Below, piece after piece: positions 16,889 through 25,912 of a stretch of DNA of 58,691 nt. Each line of letters opens with the position of its first letter. Position 1 is the first letter of the stretch. The translations under genes were made by a program, and so were the position numbers. The stretch comes from DASSKK01 sp035690495 (GTDB lineage Bacteria > Actinomycetota > Actinomycetes > Propionibacteriales > Nocardioidaceae): NCBI GenBank assembly GCA_035690495.1, contig DASSKK010000011.1, positions 1 through 58,691 of the forward strand, read 5' to 3'. The notes beneath the pieces are model-generated. The model was not told the origin of the DNA. It was given only the letters and a program-made list of their open reading frames with translations, and did no database searches.

Positions 16889-18145
16889 TCAGACCAGCCT
16901 CGCGTGCCAGGCGAGCGCGGAGACGTCGGTGAGTGAGGCGACCTGGTCGAGCACGACCCGCAGCCGGGCCGCGTCGTCGGTCGCGGTGGCGAAGTCGTCG
17001 GCGAAGGCGGCCCCGAGCCCGGTCGGAGCCTCGGCGACCAGCCGCTGGACCAGCTCGGCGAGCACCTCGCGCTGGCGGGCCAGGATCGCGACCCGCTCGT
17101 CGGCGCGCATGACGTAGTGCGCGGCGACTCCCTTCAGCGCGGTGATCGCCAGCTTCGTGAGCTCTGGCAGCACGAGGTCGGCGGAGTAGCGCAGCAGCGG
17201 CCCGTCGCCGGACGCGGCCCTGGTCGCCGCCTCGACGTCGCCGCAGAACCGGCCGATCAGGTCGCTGGTGAGGTTCTTCAGCACGGCCAGCGACCGCCTG
17301 CTCCCGTCGTACGGCGTGCGCGGCCAGGAGGGCGCCGACATCAGACCGGCGAGGGCGTCGTCGAGGGCCGTGTCGGAGGCGTCGGGCAGGTACCAGTCGC
17401 GCACGGTCGACCAGACCTCGGTGCGCCTCGCGGGGTCGGCCAGCAGGGCCAGGTCGATGCGGCCGGCCACCACACCGTCCTCGAGGTCGTGGACCGAGTA
17501 GGCAACGTCGTCGGCGAGGTCCATCACCTGCGCCTCCACGCAGCGGCGCCGGTCGGGGGCTCCCTCACGCAGCCAGGCGAACGCCTGCGCGTCGTCGGCG
17601 TACACCCCGAACTTCTGCACCGACTTGGGGATCCCGTCGGCATGCCGTCCGGACGGACCGGCGGCCGACGCCCGCGGCCAGGGGTACTTCGTCGCGGCGT
17701 CCAGCGTCGCCCTGGTCAGGTTGAGCCCCACGGAGCGGCCGTCAGGAGTGATCGTCTTGGCCTCGAGCCGGGTCAGGATCCGCAGTGTCTGGGCGTTGCC
17801 CTCGAACCCTCCGCACGCGGCACCGAGCTCGTCGAGGGCGCGTTCGCCGTTGTGGCCGAACGGCGGGTGGCCCAGGTCGTGGGCGAGCGCCGCCGCCTCG
17901 ACGATGTCCGGGTCGCAGCCCAGACGCCTGGCGAGGTCGCGGGCAACCTGGGCGACCTCGAGGCTGTGCGTGAGCCGGTTGCGGACGAAGTCGTCGCTGT
18001 CCGGCCCCACCACCTGGGTCTTGGCAGCCAGTCGCCGCAGCGCCGCACAGTGCAGCACGCGGGCCCGGTCGCGTTCGAACGGTGTCCGCTCGGCACGCTT
18101 GGGGGGCTCGGCGACCCACCGGGCGCGCGCGTGCTCGTCGTACAC
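16889..18145 (-). CDS. dgt: dGTP triphosphohydrolase
   Basis: Hydrolyses dGTP to deoxyguanosine and triphosphate, trimming dNTP pools. The 418-residue protein begins at GTG 18145 with M-Y-D-E-H-A-R-A-R-W. HD-domain metal ligands are present: R-L-T-H-S-L-E-V, A-H-D-L-G-H-P-P-F-G-H-N-G-E and the later D-L-A-D-D-V-A-Y-S-V-H-D-L-E-D. Length and the short-form N-terminus match the actinobacterial enzyme. Its proximity to dnaG matches mycobacteria, here separated by asnB, a two-component pair and a toxin-antitoxin pair. Confidence 0.95.
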   Translation of the reverse strand: MYDEHARARWVAEPPKRAERTPFERDRARVLHCAALRRLAAKTQVVGPDSDDFVRNRLTHSLEVAQVARDLARRLGCDPDIVEAAALAHDLGHPPFGHNGERALDELGAACGGFEGNAQTLRILTRLEAKTITPDGRSVGLNLTRATLDAATKYPWPRASAAGPSGRHADGIPKSVQKFGVYADDAQAFAWLREGAPDRRRCVEAQVMDLADDVAYSVHDLEDGVVAGRIDLALLADPARRTEVWSTVRDWYLPDASDTALDDALAGLMSAPSWPRTPYDGSRRSLAVLKNLTSDLIGRFCGDVEAATRAASGDGPLLRYSADLVLPELTKLAITALKGVAAHYVMRADERVAILARQREVLAELVQRLVAEAPTGLGAAFADDFATATDDAARLRVVLDQVASLTDVSALAWHARLV

Positions 18146-18171
18146 GCCGCGACCCTACGCGATCCGCCTCA

Positions 18172-18231
18172 CCCCGATTCGTCCGCGATCGGTCCGCGGC
18201 GGGTGCCCGCGGAACCGCGGACGAATCGGGG
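18172..18231. repeat. Large perfect inverted repeat, family 1, copy 1
   Basis: CCCCGATTCGTCCGCG (18172-18187) and its exact reverse complement (18216-18231) form a 16-bp stem with a 28-base loop. The loop holds a second perfect stem, TCCGCGG with CCGCGGA. It lies four bases beyond the stop of the response-regulator gene ending at 18235 and before the dgt start. The same arms recur at 27744-27803. A terminator role is possible, but there is no T run. Confidence 0.9.
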
Positions 18232-18234
18232 GAG

Positions 18235-18852
18235 TCACAGCCAGCCGGCCTCCTCGGCGAGCCGGACCGCCTCGGCGCGGTTGCCGGCGCCGGTCTTGCC
18301 GATCGCCGCGGACAGGTGGTTGCGGACGGTCCCCTCCGAGAGGTACAGCCGGCCGGCGAGGGTCGCCACCGACGCACCGTCGCGGGCGGCGCGCAGCACC
18401 TCGGTCTCCCGGCCGGTCAGCGGCGACTCCCCCGCGACCAGGCTGTCCGCCGCCAGCGCCGGGTCGACGACCCGCAGGCCCGCGTTCACCCGGCGTACGG
18501 CATCGGCGAGCTGTGAGGCGGGCGTGTCCTTGACGACGAATCCCGCCGCTCCGGCCTGCAGCGCGCGGCGCAGGAACCCCGGCCGACCGAACGTGGTCAC
18601 GATCAGCACGCGTACGCCGGGGTCTGCCTGCCTGACCGCGGCGGTCGCGGCGATGCCGTCCATCCCGGGCATCTCCACGTCGAGCAGCGCGACATCGGGA
18701 CGGTGCTCGACGACCGCGTCGAGCACCGCGTCGCCGCTCCCGACCTGGGCGACGACCTCGAGGTCGGGCTCGAGGTCGAGCAGCGCAGCCAACGCGCCGC
18801 GGACGAGCGCCTGGTCGTCGGCCAGCAGCAGCCTGATCGGTCCGCCACTCAT
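18235..18852 (-). CDS. NarL/DesR-type response regulator
   Basis: A 205-residue regulator starting at ATG 18852, which overlaps the kinase stop as ATGA. Receiver domain: L-L-L-A-D-D-Q, phospho-acceptor Asp in VALLDVEMPGMDG, T-T-F-G-R, Lys in F-V-V-K-D. The C-terminal LuxR helix-turn-helix reads LTGRETEVLRAARDGASVAT, then Y-L-S-E-G-T-V-R-N-H-L-S. It is the last gene of the ABC exporter-kinase operon and probably controls that operon. Confidence 0.94.
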   Translation of the reverse strand: MSGGPIRLLLADDQALVRGALAALLDLEPDLEVVAQVGSGDAVLDAVVEHRPDVALLDVEMPGMDGIAATAAVRQADPGVRVLIVTTFGRPGFLRRALQAGAAGFVVKDTPASQLADAVRRVNAGLRVVDPALAADSLVAGESPLTGRETEVLRAARDGASVATLAGRLYLSEGTVRNHLSAAIGKTGAGNRAEAVRLAEEAGWL

Positions 18853-20057
18853 GAGGAGCCTCGCACCGCGCTCGGTGCCGCCTTCGGAACGCGAGCCTGC
18901 GAGCGCCCGGATGGGTTGTGCGTGACCTCCAGGACGAAGCCGCGAGGCTCCATCGCACGGGTGACCAGGACTGCGCCGACCTTGGCCGCCCGTTCGCGCA
19001 GTCCGACCAGGCCGTGCCCATCGCGCCGGCCGACCGTCGCGTCGCCGCCCGGGCCCCTCCCGTCGTCGATGATCTCCACCCGACCGGCCTCGAACCGGAT
19101 CGTGCACGAAGCGGCCCCGCTGTGCCGGATCACGTTCGTCACGCCTTCGCGGACCGTCCATGCGAACAGCTCGCGAAGGGCGGCCGGCACCTCGTCCACC
19201 GAGTTCGGCAGGTGCGCCTCGATGTCCGCGGCGCCCAGCGCCTCCCGCGCACGGACAAGCTCGCCGGCCAACGTCAGCTCGCGGTAACCGGCCACTGCAT
19301 GCCGCACCTCCGCCAGCGCGTCCCGGCCCAGCCGCTCCAGGTCGGCGAGCTCGGCACGAGCCCTGTCGGCGTCGACGTCGAACAGCCGGTTGGCCAGCTC
19401 GGCCTTGACGGTGATCACCGTCAGCGAGTGCCCGACGATGTCGTGCAGGTCCCGGGCGAACCGGTTGCGCTCCTCGGCGACGGCGAGCCGGGCGTTGTCC
19501 TCACGGGCGGCGCTCAGCTGCAGGTTCCGGTTGACCATCTGGGTGATCCCCCAGACCGCCAGCGTCGCCACCAGGGTGCCGAACACGATCGACCCGTCTG
19601 CGTGCCAGCCCGGCAGCCACACGGTCGCGGCGTAGGCGCCGAAGGCCACGACCACCGCGAACACCCAGGCGGCCACGGTCGGCAGGCACATCACTCCCAT
19701 CACGGCGATGTACACCGCGGTCGCGACGCCCTCCTGCCCGATCGTGGCACAGGCCAGCACGCCGAGGCCGAGAAGCGCGCCCAGTATCGTCCAGGACAGC
19801 CAGCGGTTGTCGAGCGGGCGGAACTGGAGCCGGGTCCCCCACCGGCGACGGCGCACCGCGACGAATGCCCCCAGGTACACCGCCGCGAACACGAGGATCG
19901 TGACGATGCCCACCCAGCCGGTGAGGCTGTCGCGTCGCTGCCAGGCCGCCTGAAGCGGCGAGAGGAGGTAGAACAGCCACACCCCGGCGAACAGGATGCC
20001 CCATCGCCCGGCTCGCTCGTGGCTGCGGGCTATCGGGTCGGGAGGTGTGCTGGTCAT
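18849..20057 (-). CDS. DesK-like sensor histidine kinase
   Basis: A 402-residue kinase. Five to six membrane helices cover residues 20-170. A coiled coil then leads to the HisKA_3 motif RNRFARDLHDIVGHSLTVI with the phospho-His, and to an HATPase domain (R-E-G-V-T-N-V-I-R-H-S, I-I-D-D-G-R-G-P, G-H-G-L-V-G-L-R-E-R). The family resembles DesK, which senses membrane state. ATG 20057 follows the ABC permease gene by 31 bases, and the downstream regulator overlaps its end. Confidence 0.94.
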   Translation of the reverse strand: MTSTPPDPIARSHERAGRWGILFAGVWLFYLLSPLQAAWQRRDSLTGWVGIVTILVFAAVYLGAFVAVRRRRWGTRLQFRPLDNRWLSWTILGALLGLGVLACATIGQEGVATAVYIAVMGVMCLPTVAAWVFAVVVAFGAYAATVWLPGWHADGSIVFGTLVATLAVWGITQMVNRNLQLSAAREDNARLAVAEERNRFARDLHDIVGHSLTVITVKAELANRLFDVDADRARAELADLERLGRDALAEVRHAVAGYRELTLAGELVRAREALGAADIEAHLPNSVDEVPAALRELFAWTVREGVTNVIRHSGAASCTIRFEAGRVEIIDDGRGPGGDATVGRRDGHGLVGLRERAAKVGAVLVTRAMEPRGFVLEVTHNPSGRSQARVPKAAPSAVRGSS

Positions 20058-20088
20058 GGGTCAACCGTAGGGCTCGACGATGCGGCGG

Positions 20089-20886
20089 TCAGCCGCGTGC
20101 GGTGTCCTTGCTCATCCGCCAGGCGGCGCCCAGGACGAACAGCCCGAACCACGCCACCGCGTTGGCCACGGCGTACCACGGCAGCTCGTGGGTCAGCGGG
20201 GCGCGGGCCACCTCCGAGACGCCGTACATCGGGGTCCAGTAGGCGATGTGCCGCAGAAGGTCGCCGTACTGGCTCAGCGGGATGAACACCCCGCCGAGGA
20301 AGGACAGGGCTGCCAGCCCGGGGCCGAGCACCTGCATGGCGTTCTCGCCCGGAACGATGTAGCCGATGAAGACGCCGAGCGCGGCGAACGTCAGCGTGCA
20401 GAAGACCGTGACGACGGCGCCCTCGACCCAGACCGACGCGGGCATCTGGGCCCGGCCCTGGAAGGCGGCGATCACGTTGACCAGGGCGACCACGAACCCG
20501 CCCATGATCAGCGCCACTGCTGCTTTGACCAGGATGTAGCACGTCGGGTTCAGCGGAGTCAGCCGAAGCTGCCGGGACCAGCCCTGAGCGCGTTCCATGG
20601 CCACCATGGATCCGATCGAGGCGGCGGTGAGCGCGGCGCCGTAGAGCGCCATGTTCACCAGGATGTACGCCGCCACGTTGCCCGAGCCGACCTTGTCGTC
20701 GCCGTACTTCTGACTGGCGAAGATGAAGTACATCAGCACGGGGAAGGCCAGGGCGAACACGACGGTCCGGCGGTTGCGCAGCATCCGGCGCACCTCGATG
20801 CCGAAGAGCGTCGGGTTCAACCCGCCCAGCGGTGGAACCCTGCGGGTGGTCGGGTCGATCCGGACCGGTTCGCTCAGCGCACTCAT
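20089..20886 (-). CDS. ABC-2 type exporter permease
   Basis: A 265-residue membrane protein with six predicted helices after a cytosolic N-terminus (E-V-R-R-M-L-R-N-R-R-T-V-V-F-A). It belongs to the ABC-2 type used to export drugs, lipids or peptides. The segment between helices 4 and 5 carries a P-G-E-N-A-M-Q loop. ATG 20886 overlaps the ATPase stop (ATGA), so the two subunits are coupled. Substrate unknown; the kinase and regulator next door suggest induction by membrane stress or an antimicrobial. Confidence 0.92.
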   Translation of the reverse strand: MSALSEPVRIDPTTRRVPPLGGLNPTLFGIEVRRMLRNRRTVVFALAFPVLMYFIFASQKYGDDKVGSGNVAAYILVNMALYGAALTAASIGSMVAMERAQGWSRQLRLTPLNPTCYILVKAAVALIMGGFVVALVNVIAAFQGRAQMPASVWVEGAVVTVFCTLTFAALGVFIGYIVPGENAMQVLGPGLAALSFLGGVFIPLSQYGDLLRHIAYWTPMYGVSEVARAPLTHELPWYAVANAVAWFGLFVLGAAWRMSKDTARG

Positions 20887-21869
20887 CGTGCGTCCCCTTC
20901 GGTGTCGGTGTCGTCGGTGTCGTCGGCGTCGTCGGCGGTGAGGTCGAGGAACGCCTCTTCGATCCCCTTCGCGGTGATCTCCAGGTCGCGGGCGCCGGTC
21001 CGGGTCAGCAGGTAGCGCGCGACCGCGTCGCTGTCCTTGGCGTGCACGAGCACAGAGTCGCCGCGGACCTCCACGCTGTCGACGCCGCCGAGGGCGGACA
21101 GGGCCCCGGTGAGTGCCGGGCCGGCGTCGGTGACACTCGCTCGCACCGTGCGCCCGCTTGCCAGCGCCTTGATCTCGGCACCGCTGCCGTTGGCGACGAT
21201 CCGGCCCTTGCGGATCAGCACGATCCGGTCGGCGTACTGGTCGGCCTCCTCGAGGTAGTGGGTGGCGAACATCACCGTGCGGCCCTGCTCGGCGTCGGCC
21301 CGGATCGCCGCCCAGAAGGAGCGCCTTCCCTCGACGTCCATGCCGACCGTCGGCTCGTCGAGCAGCAGCAGCGCGGGGTCGGGCAGCAGCGCCAGCGCGA
21401 ACCGGAGCCGCTGCTGCTCTCCGCCGGAGCACTTGGCCACCTTGCGCCCGGCGATGTCGGCGATGCCTGCGGTCGCCAGGGCGCTGTCGACGTCGCCGGA
21501 GGACGCGAAAAGGCTGGCGGTGTACTGCGCGGTCTCGCGCACGGTCAGGTCCTTGAGCAGGCCACCGCTCTGCATGACCGCCGAGACGAGCCCGCGGGCC
21601 ACGGCAGCACGTGGCCGCATCCCGAGCACCTCGACGGTCCCGGCGGTGGGCTGGGACAGTCCCAGGATCATGTCGATCGTGCTGGTCTTGCCGGCGCCGT
21701 TGGGGCCCAGGAAGGCCACCACCTCGCCCGGAGCGATGTCCAGGTCGACGCCGCGCACGGCCTGCACGTGGCCGAAAGCCTTGGTCACCCCGCGCAGGGC
21801 GATCGCCGGCACGCCGGTCCGGGATGGCGCAGGCGCGGGTGCTCCGGCGTCGACGAGTTCGCGTGTCAT
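20883..21869 (-). CDS. ABC exporter ATP-binding protein
   Basis: A 328-residue ATPase powering the adjacent permease. Walker A FLGPNGAGKTST, signature C-S-G-G-E-Q-Q-R-L, Walker B ALLLLDEPTVGMD and switch His in M-F-A-T-H-Y are all present. A C-terminal DUF4162-like extension follows residue 220. The tail is a short acidic repeat (D-A-D-D-T-D-D-T-D-T-E) encoded by tandem GTC/GTG-rich DNA at about 20890-20935, a stretch prone to slippage. First gene of a four-gene operon. Confidence 0.93.
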   Translation of the reverse strand: MTRELVDAGAPAPAPSRTGVPAIALRGVTKAFGHVQAVRGVDLDIAPGEVVAFLGPNGAGKTSTIDMILGLSQPTAGTVEVLGMRPRAAVARGLVSAVMQSGGLLKDLTVRETAQYTASLFASSGDVDSALATAGIADIAGRKVAKCSGGEQQRLRFALALLPDPALLLLDEPTVGMDVEGRRSFWAAIRADAEQGRTVMFATHYLEEADQYADRIVLIRKGRIVANGSGAEIKALASGRTVRASVTDAGPALTGALSALGGVDSVEVRGDSVLVHAKDSDAVARYLLTRTGARDLEITAKGIEEAFLDLTADDADDTDDTDTEGDAR

Positions 21870-22187
21870 GCCCTCATCGTGGGGCCGCCGCGCACGGCGT
21901 ACCCCACATCGGCGTCACGACTCACCCGTGACGAATGTCAGCCGCTCTGAGTTGTCCCCGCCTGCCGCCACGCGGTGGAGCTCGGCGCGGGCTTGCGGCG
22001 AGACCAGGATGATCGCGGCTGGTGGCGACGTCGGATGTTCGAACTGTCGGAATGGGTCAGGGGTTGCTGGACTGGGGCCCGGTACTCCAGCCGTAGATCG
22101 TGATCTTCGGCGTGGCGCTCCGGGACGCGGTCGCAGGCCGTTTGCCTCCTACGCGACACCTGGGCTGCGGACACCCACACTGGACGT
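21870..22187. other. Divergent promoter region with a possible gene fragment
   Basis: The stretch separates the ABC operon (minus) from the LuxR-type gene (plus). On the minus strand a frame without a start ends near 21920 and reads ILVSPQARAELHRVAAGGDN, which looks like the tail of a real protein; its beginning is absent, so it may be a remnant. The promoters of both neighbours must lie here, but I could not place boxes with confidence. Confidence 0.35.
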
Positions 22188-23822
22188 GTGAGGACCATCG
22201 ACGTACTTGCGCGGGCGCGTGCGTCCTTCGCCCGGAGCGCATGGGACGAGGCGTACCTGGAGTTCGTGACGGTGGACGCCGCTGCGCCGCTCGATCTGGA
22301 CGATCTCGAGAACCTCGCACTGGCCGCGTACCTCACCGGCCATGACGCGGAATCCACGCTCGCGTGGACGCGAGCCCAGCAGGAAGCGATCCGGCGTGAC
22401 GATCTGCAGCGTGCAGCCCGGAACGCCATGCTGGTCGGGGCCGATCTGATGTTCCGTGGCGAGACCGCACCGGCGTTGGGATGGTTCGCACGCGCTGGAC
22501 GCCTACTCGACGGCTGCGGGGAGTGCCCAGAGCGGGCGTGGCTGCTCATCTGGAACGCCTTTGCGCAGATGTGGGGCGGGGACGCGGAGCGGGCGCTGCA
22601 CGTCTTTGCCGATGGCGTCACGGCCGGCCAGCTGTTCAGCGACATCGACTTGCTAACGATGTCGCTGCAGGGCCAGGGCATGTGCCTGGTGATCCAGGGC
22701 GATGGCCCCGCCGGTATCGCCCTGCTGGACGAGGCGATGGTAGGTGTCACATCGGGCGAAGTGTCACCCATGTATGCCGGGATCGCATACTGCACGGTGA
22801 TCGCCGGCTGCGTGGACATCTTTGATCTGCGGCGCGCCCGGGAGTGGACGGCGGCGCTCACCCGATGGTGCAACTCCCAGCCGGATCTCGCGCCGTTCAG
22901 GGGCAACTGCCTGGTCCACCGATGCGAGCTCATGCAGTTGGACGGCGCATGGCCCGACGCGATGGAGGCCGCCCGGCAGGCATGCGAACTCCTGTCCGGG
23001 CCGGTCAGGTGGGACACGCTTGGTTCGGCCCACTACCAGCTCGGGGAGCTGCAGCGATTGCGGGGCGCTTTCGCCGCGGCCGAGCAGAGTTACCTCAAGG
23101 CCAGCGAGGCCGGCCGTCAACCCGAACCGGGTCTGGCGCTGCTCCGGCTGGCGCAGGGACGCGTCGATGTGGCGGTCGCCGTGCTGCGCCGCGCGTTGGA
23201 CGAGGTCCAGGAACCGCCGGCACGGTCCCGCGTCCTCCCCGCCTACGTCGAGACGACGATCGCGTCGGGAGACGTGGCATCGGCCCGCGCGGGCGCCGAT
23301 GAGCTCGGCGAGATCGCGAAGCTCCTCGACGCCCCTTATCTGCATGCGGTGGCCGCGTCGGCTGCCGGGGCGGTGCTGCTCGCCGAGGGCGACGCGCGAT
23401 CGGCGCTGCGGATGCTCCGCCGCGCCGCTTCGGCGTGGCGCGGCCTGGACGCTCCCTACGAGACCGCACGCGTCCGAGTGTCGATCGGTCTCGCCTGCAG
23501 CGCACTCGGCGATCCGGAGACCGCCGCGATGGAACTCGACGGCGCACGGAAGGCGTTCGACCAGCTGGGGGCCTCACCGGACATCGAGCGACTCGATGTC
23601 CTCACGAGAGGTCGACACGGTCAGGCCCCCGGTGGCCTGACCGCTCGCGAGGTAGAGGTGCTGCGGCTGGTCGCAGCAGGTAAGACCAACCGCGTGATTG
23701 CGAGGGAGCTCGGGCTGTCCGAGAAGACGGTCGCCCGACACGTCCACAACTGCCTCACCAAGATCGGAGTGCCGTCCCGCGCGGCGGCCACCGCCTACGC
23801 CTACGAGCACGGCCTGGTCTAG
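22188..23822 (+). CDS. LuxR-type regulator with TPR-like helical sensor region
   Basis: A 544-residue transcription factor. Most of it is Ala/Leu-rich helical repeats of the TPR kind (for example HYQLGELQRLRGAFAAAEQS). The last 65 residues are a LuxR helix-turn-helix (GGLTAREVEVLRLVAAGKTN, then E-K-T-V-A-R-H-V-H-N). It lacks the P-loop ATPase of LAL/MalT regulators, so it is the shorter ATPase-less type. GTG 22188 is the start. The methyltransferase gene 120 bases downstream on the same strand is a natural target. Confidence 0.9.
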   Translation: MRTIDVLARARASFARSAWDEAYLEFVTVDAAAPLDLDDLENLALAAYLTGHDAESTLAWTRAQQEAIRRDDLQRAARNAMLVGADLMFRGETAPALGWFARAGRLLDGCGECPERAWLLIWNAFAQMWGGDAERALHVFADGVTAGQLFSDIDLLTMSLQGQGMCLVIQGDGPAGIALLDEAMVGVTSGEVSPMYAGIAYCTVIAGCVDIFDLRRAREWTAALTRWCNSQPDLAPFRGNCLVHRCELMQLDGAWPDAMEAARQACELLSGPVRWDTLGSAHYQLGELQRLRGAFAAAEQSYLKASEAGRQPEPGLALLRLAQGRVDVAVAVLRRALDEVQEPPARSRVLPAYVETTIASGDVASARAGADELGEIAKLLDAPYLHAVAASAAGAVLLAEGDARSALRMLRRAASAWRGLDAPYETARVRVSIGLACSALGDPETAAMELDGARKAFDQLGASPDIERLDVLTRGRHGQAPGGLTAREVEVLRLVAAGKTNRVIARELGLSEKTVARHVHNCLTKIGVPSRAAATAYAYEHGLV

Positions 23823-23942
23823 GCCGCGTGCACAGAACTGACCATGCCTCCGCGCAAGGTTCTGCATCGTTTTGCCGAAGCCGTCCTGTCTCCGCCTGCC
23901 TAGCGTTCTTTTCTCTGGAAGCGTCGCAGGAAGGAACCGAAG

Positions 23943-24797
23943 ATGAATGAGCTGCAGCAGGAGACAGCGGAGCACGACGAACACACCGCGCCCGTCGAGG
24001 CATGGGATGCGATCGCAGCTCTGTACGACGAGCACGTCGCACCGGGTGAATCGGAACTGACCACAGCCGGACTTCGGGCGGCGGGCCTGCGTGCGGGCGA
24101 CTCGTTCCTCGACATCGCCGCGGGCCCCGGTGGACTGAGCCTTCCCGCCGCACGACTCGGCGCGAAGGTGCTGGCGACCGACTGGTCCCCGAAGATGATC
24201 GAGCGATTCAACGCACGCGCGAGGGCCGAGGGGCTCGACGCCGAAGGTCGGGTGATGGACTGCCACGCGCTTGACCTCCCCGACGACAGCTTTGACGTCA
24301 CCGGCTCAGTGTTCGGCGTGATGCTCGTACCTGATCAAGCCCGAGCGCTGCAGGAGATGGTCCGCGTGACGAAGCCCGGCGGACGCGTTCTGCTCATCGC
24401 CTATGGGAACCCGGCCGAGTTCGAGGCCTTCCACTTCTTCATCAGTGCGGCGCAGGCGGTGGTCCCCGAGTTTCAGGGGCCGGCGGAGGACGAGCCGTCG
24501 CTCGAGTTCCAGGTCGCCGACCCGGACGTCCTCCATCAACGGCTGGTCGATGCGGGCCTGGGGGACGTCATCGTCGACACAAGCAACCAGGAACGGATCA
24601 CGGTTCAGAGCGGACAGCAGCTGTGGGATTGGACCATCGGCAGCAATCCCGTGCCAGGGGCTCTCGTCGCCGAGCTCACCGACGAGCAGCGTGCAGACAT
24701 CATCCAAGTGCTCGACGGGATGATTAGCGAGCGCTCGGGCGGCGCCGGCCCGGCGGTGCTGACCGCGCCGCTGAACATCGGGGTCGGCACGAAGTAG
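23943..24797 (+). CDS. Class I SAM-dependent methyltransferase
   Basis: A 284-residue methyltransferase of the UbiE/COQ5-like fold. Motif I is FLDIAAGPGGLSLPAA, motif II the acidic A-T-D-W-S-P-K-M-I, and the post-I region M-D-C-H-A-L-D-L-P-D-D-S-F-D-V is typical. The C-terminal part resembles SAM methyltransferases next to LuxR regulators. Start ATG 23943 follows AGGAAGG. Its substrate cannot be deduced; pairing with the upstream LuxR-type gene suggests coordinated control. Confidence 0.88.
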   Translation: MNELQQETAEHDEHTAPVEAWDAIAALYDEHVAPGESELTTAGLRAAGLRAGDSFLDIAAGPGGLSLPAARLGAKVLATDWSPKMIERFNARARAEGLDAEGRVMDCHALDLPDDSFDVTGSVFGVMLVPDQARALQEMVRVTKPGGRVLLIAYGNPAEFEAFHFFISAAQAVVPEFQGPAEDEPSLEFQVADPDVLHQRLVDAGLGDVIVDTSNQERITVQSGQQLWDWTIGSNPVPGALVAELTDEQRADIIQVLDGMISERSGGAGPAVLTAPLNIGVGTK

Positions 24798-24878
24798 ACA
24801 CTGCCTGGCTGACGCATATCGGGCACGCTCGTTTGCCGTCAGGGGTGATCGCCCTCAGCCAGCACGTCAGCGACGAAA

Positions 24879-25790
24879 TCAGTAGACGCGGACGTGCACG
24901 TGGTTGTAGTGGTTGGCGGTGACCGAGCCGCGGTCGGGCATCAGCCGCCATCCCTCGCTGGCCCGGACGGGCGTCCAGATGTGCCGGGACCAGATCACGT
25001 CGCTGACCTTCAGCGTGCCGGCATTGGCGCGCACCCAGTCGGCGATCGCCTGTCCGAGGGCGGAGTCGGAGTAGACCATGATGTCGAGAGCGTGGCCGTC
25101 GGCGTGCTCGCCGTAAGGGCTGCGGCCGCCGTACCTGCTCACCTGCGGGAAGTGCGCACAGACCGCCCGGTGCAGCGCGATCGCGTCGGGGACGAGGCCG
25201 GACTCGACCGAGGACCCGGAGGCGCAGGGAGCGCTGGAGACCACGCCCCCGCCGGCGGCCGTCACCGACGGCTGGGCGCTGCCCGACGGCTCGGGCAGCT
25301 TCTCGACCAGGTAGTCGGCGTTCACCCACCGCACCTTGTCGTGCAGCAGCACCCGGGCGAATCCGTTGCTGACCAGGCCGGTGACGGCGACCTTCGTGCC
25401 GGGGTCGAGCACCTTCAGCGGACTGCCCTTCTCCCGCGGGGACGGCCACACGTTGAGCGGTGCGGTCATGAACCGGTGCCCGGTCACGTCGGGCTTCGGG
25501 GCCAGCGTGACCCGGCGGCTGGAGCGGGAGAAGCTCCGCACCCTGTCGGCGAGGTAGACCGAGCCGCTCGGTGACGCGGTGAGCGGTCGGGCCGAGGCCG
25601 GGCCGGAATGGCGCGCCGCCGTGGGGGACGCGGCCGCCGACGACGTTGGCGCGAGGGGCCCTGGATCGGCCACGGCGTACCCGACGACCGATCCGGTCAG
25701 CGCGGTGGCGGCCACGGTGCCGAGTGCGAGTCGTCGCAGTGTGGTTCGGCGGGGTCGCGGCGCCACGTGCTTGTGGCGTGGGGCAGTCAC
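24879..25790 (-). CDS. Secreted SH3-domain protein with peptidase-like C-terminus
   Basis: A 303-residue exported protein. After an Arg-rich N-terminus (R-P-R-R-T-T-L-R-R-L-A) a hydrophobic segment ends in Y-A-V-A-D, a signal peptide. A Ser/Ala-rich linker leads to a bacterial SH3-like domain (L-N-V-W-P-S-P, then G-T-K-V-A-V-T-G). The last 110 residues have SPYGEHADGHALDIMV and N-H-Y-N-H-V-H-V, the His/Asp layout of M15/extensin-like cell-wall hydrolases. GTG 25790 is my choice; GTG/ATG positions up to 25844 remain possible. Role in peptidoglycan binding or cleavage is inferred from the domains. Confidence 0.82.
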   Translation of the reverse strand: MTAPRHKHVAPRPRRTTLRRLALGTVAATALTGSVVGYAVADPGPLAPTSSAAASPTAARHSGPASARPLTASPSGSVYLADRVRSFSRSSRRVTLAPKPDVTGHRFMTAPLNVWPSPREKGSPLKVLDPGTKVAVTGLVSNGFARVLLHDKVRWVNADYLVEKLPEPSGSAQPSVTAAGGGVVSSAPCASGSSVESGLVPDAIALHRAVCAHFPQVSRYGGRSPYGEHADGHALDIMVYSDSALGQAIADWVRANAGTLKVSDVIWSRHIWTPVRASEGWRLMPDRGSVTANHYNHVHVRVY

Positions 25791-25912
25791 GGAAGCTTCA
25801 CTCGCTGGTCGTCTCGGGGGAGGGCCGACCTGAGTCAACCACAAAGGTCACGGTTGCGTCACGCCGGCCACGCCGCGGCGCGTCTTCGAGCCGCCTCCCC
25901 ACGCAAGCGGTG

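Noticed and set aside
24811..24877. GCTGACG/CGTCAGC inverted repeat as a terminator between the methyltransferase and peptidase-like genes
   Set aside because: Only 7 bp with a loop of more than 40 bases; not convincing.
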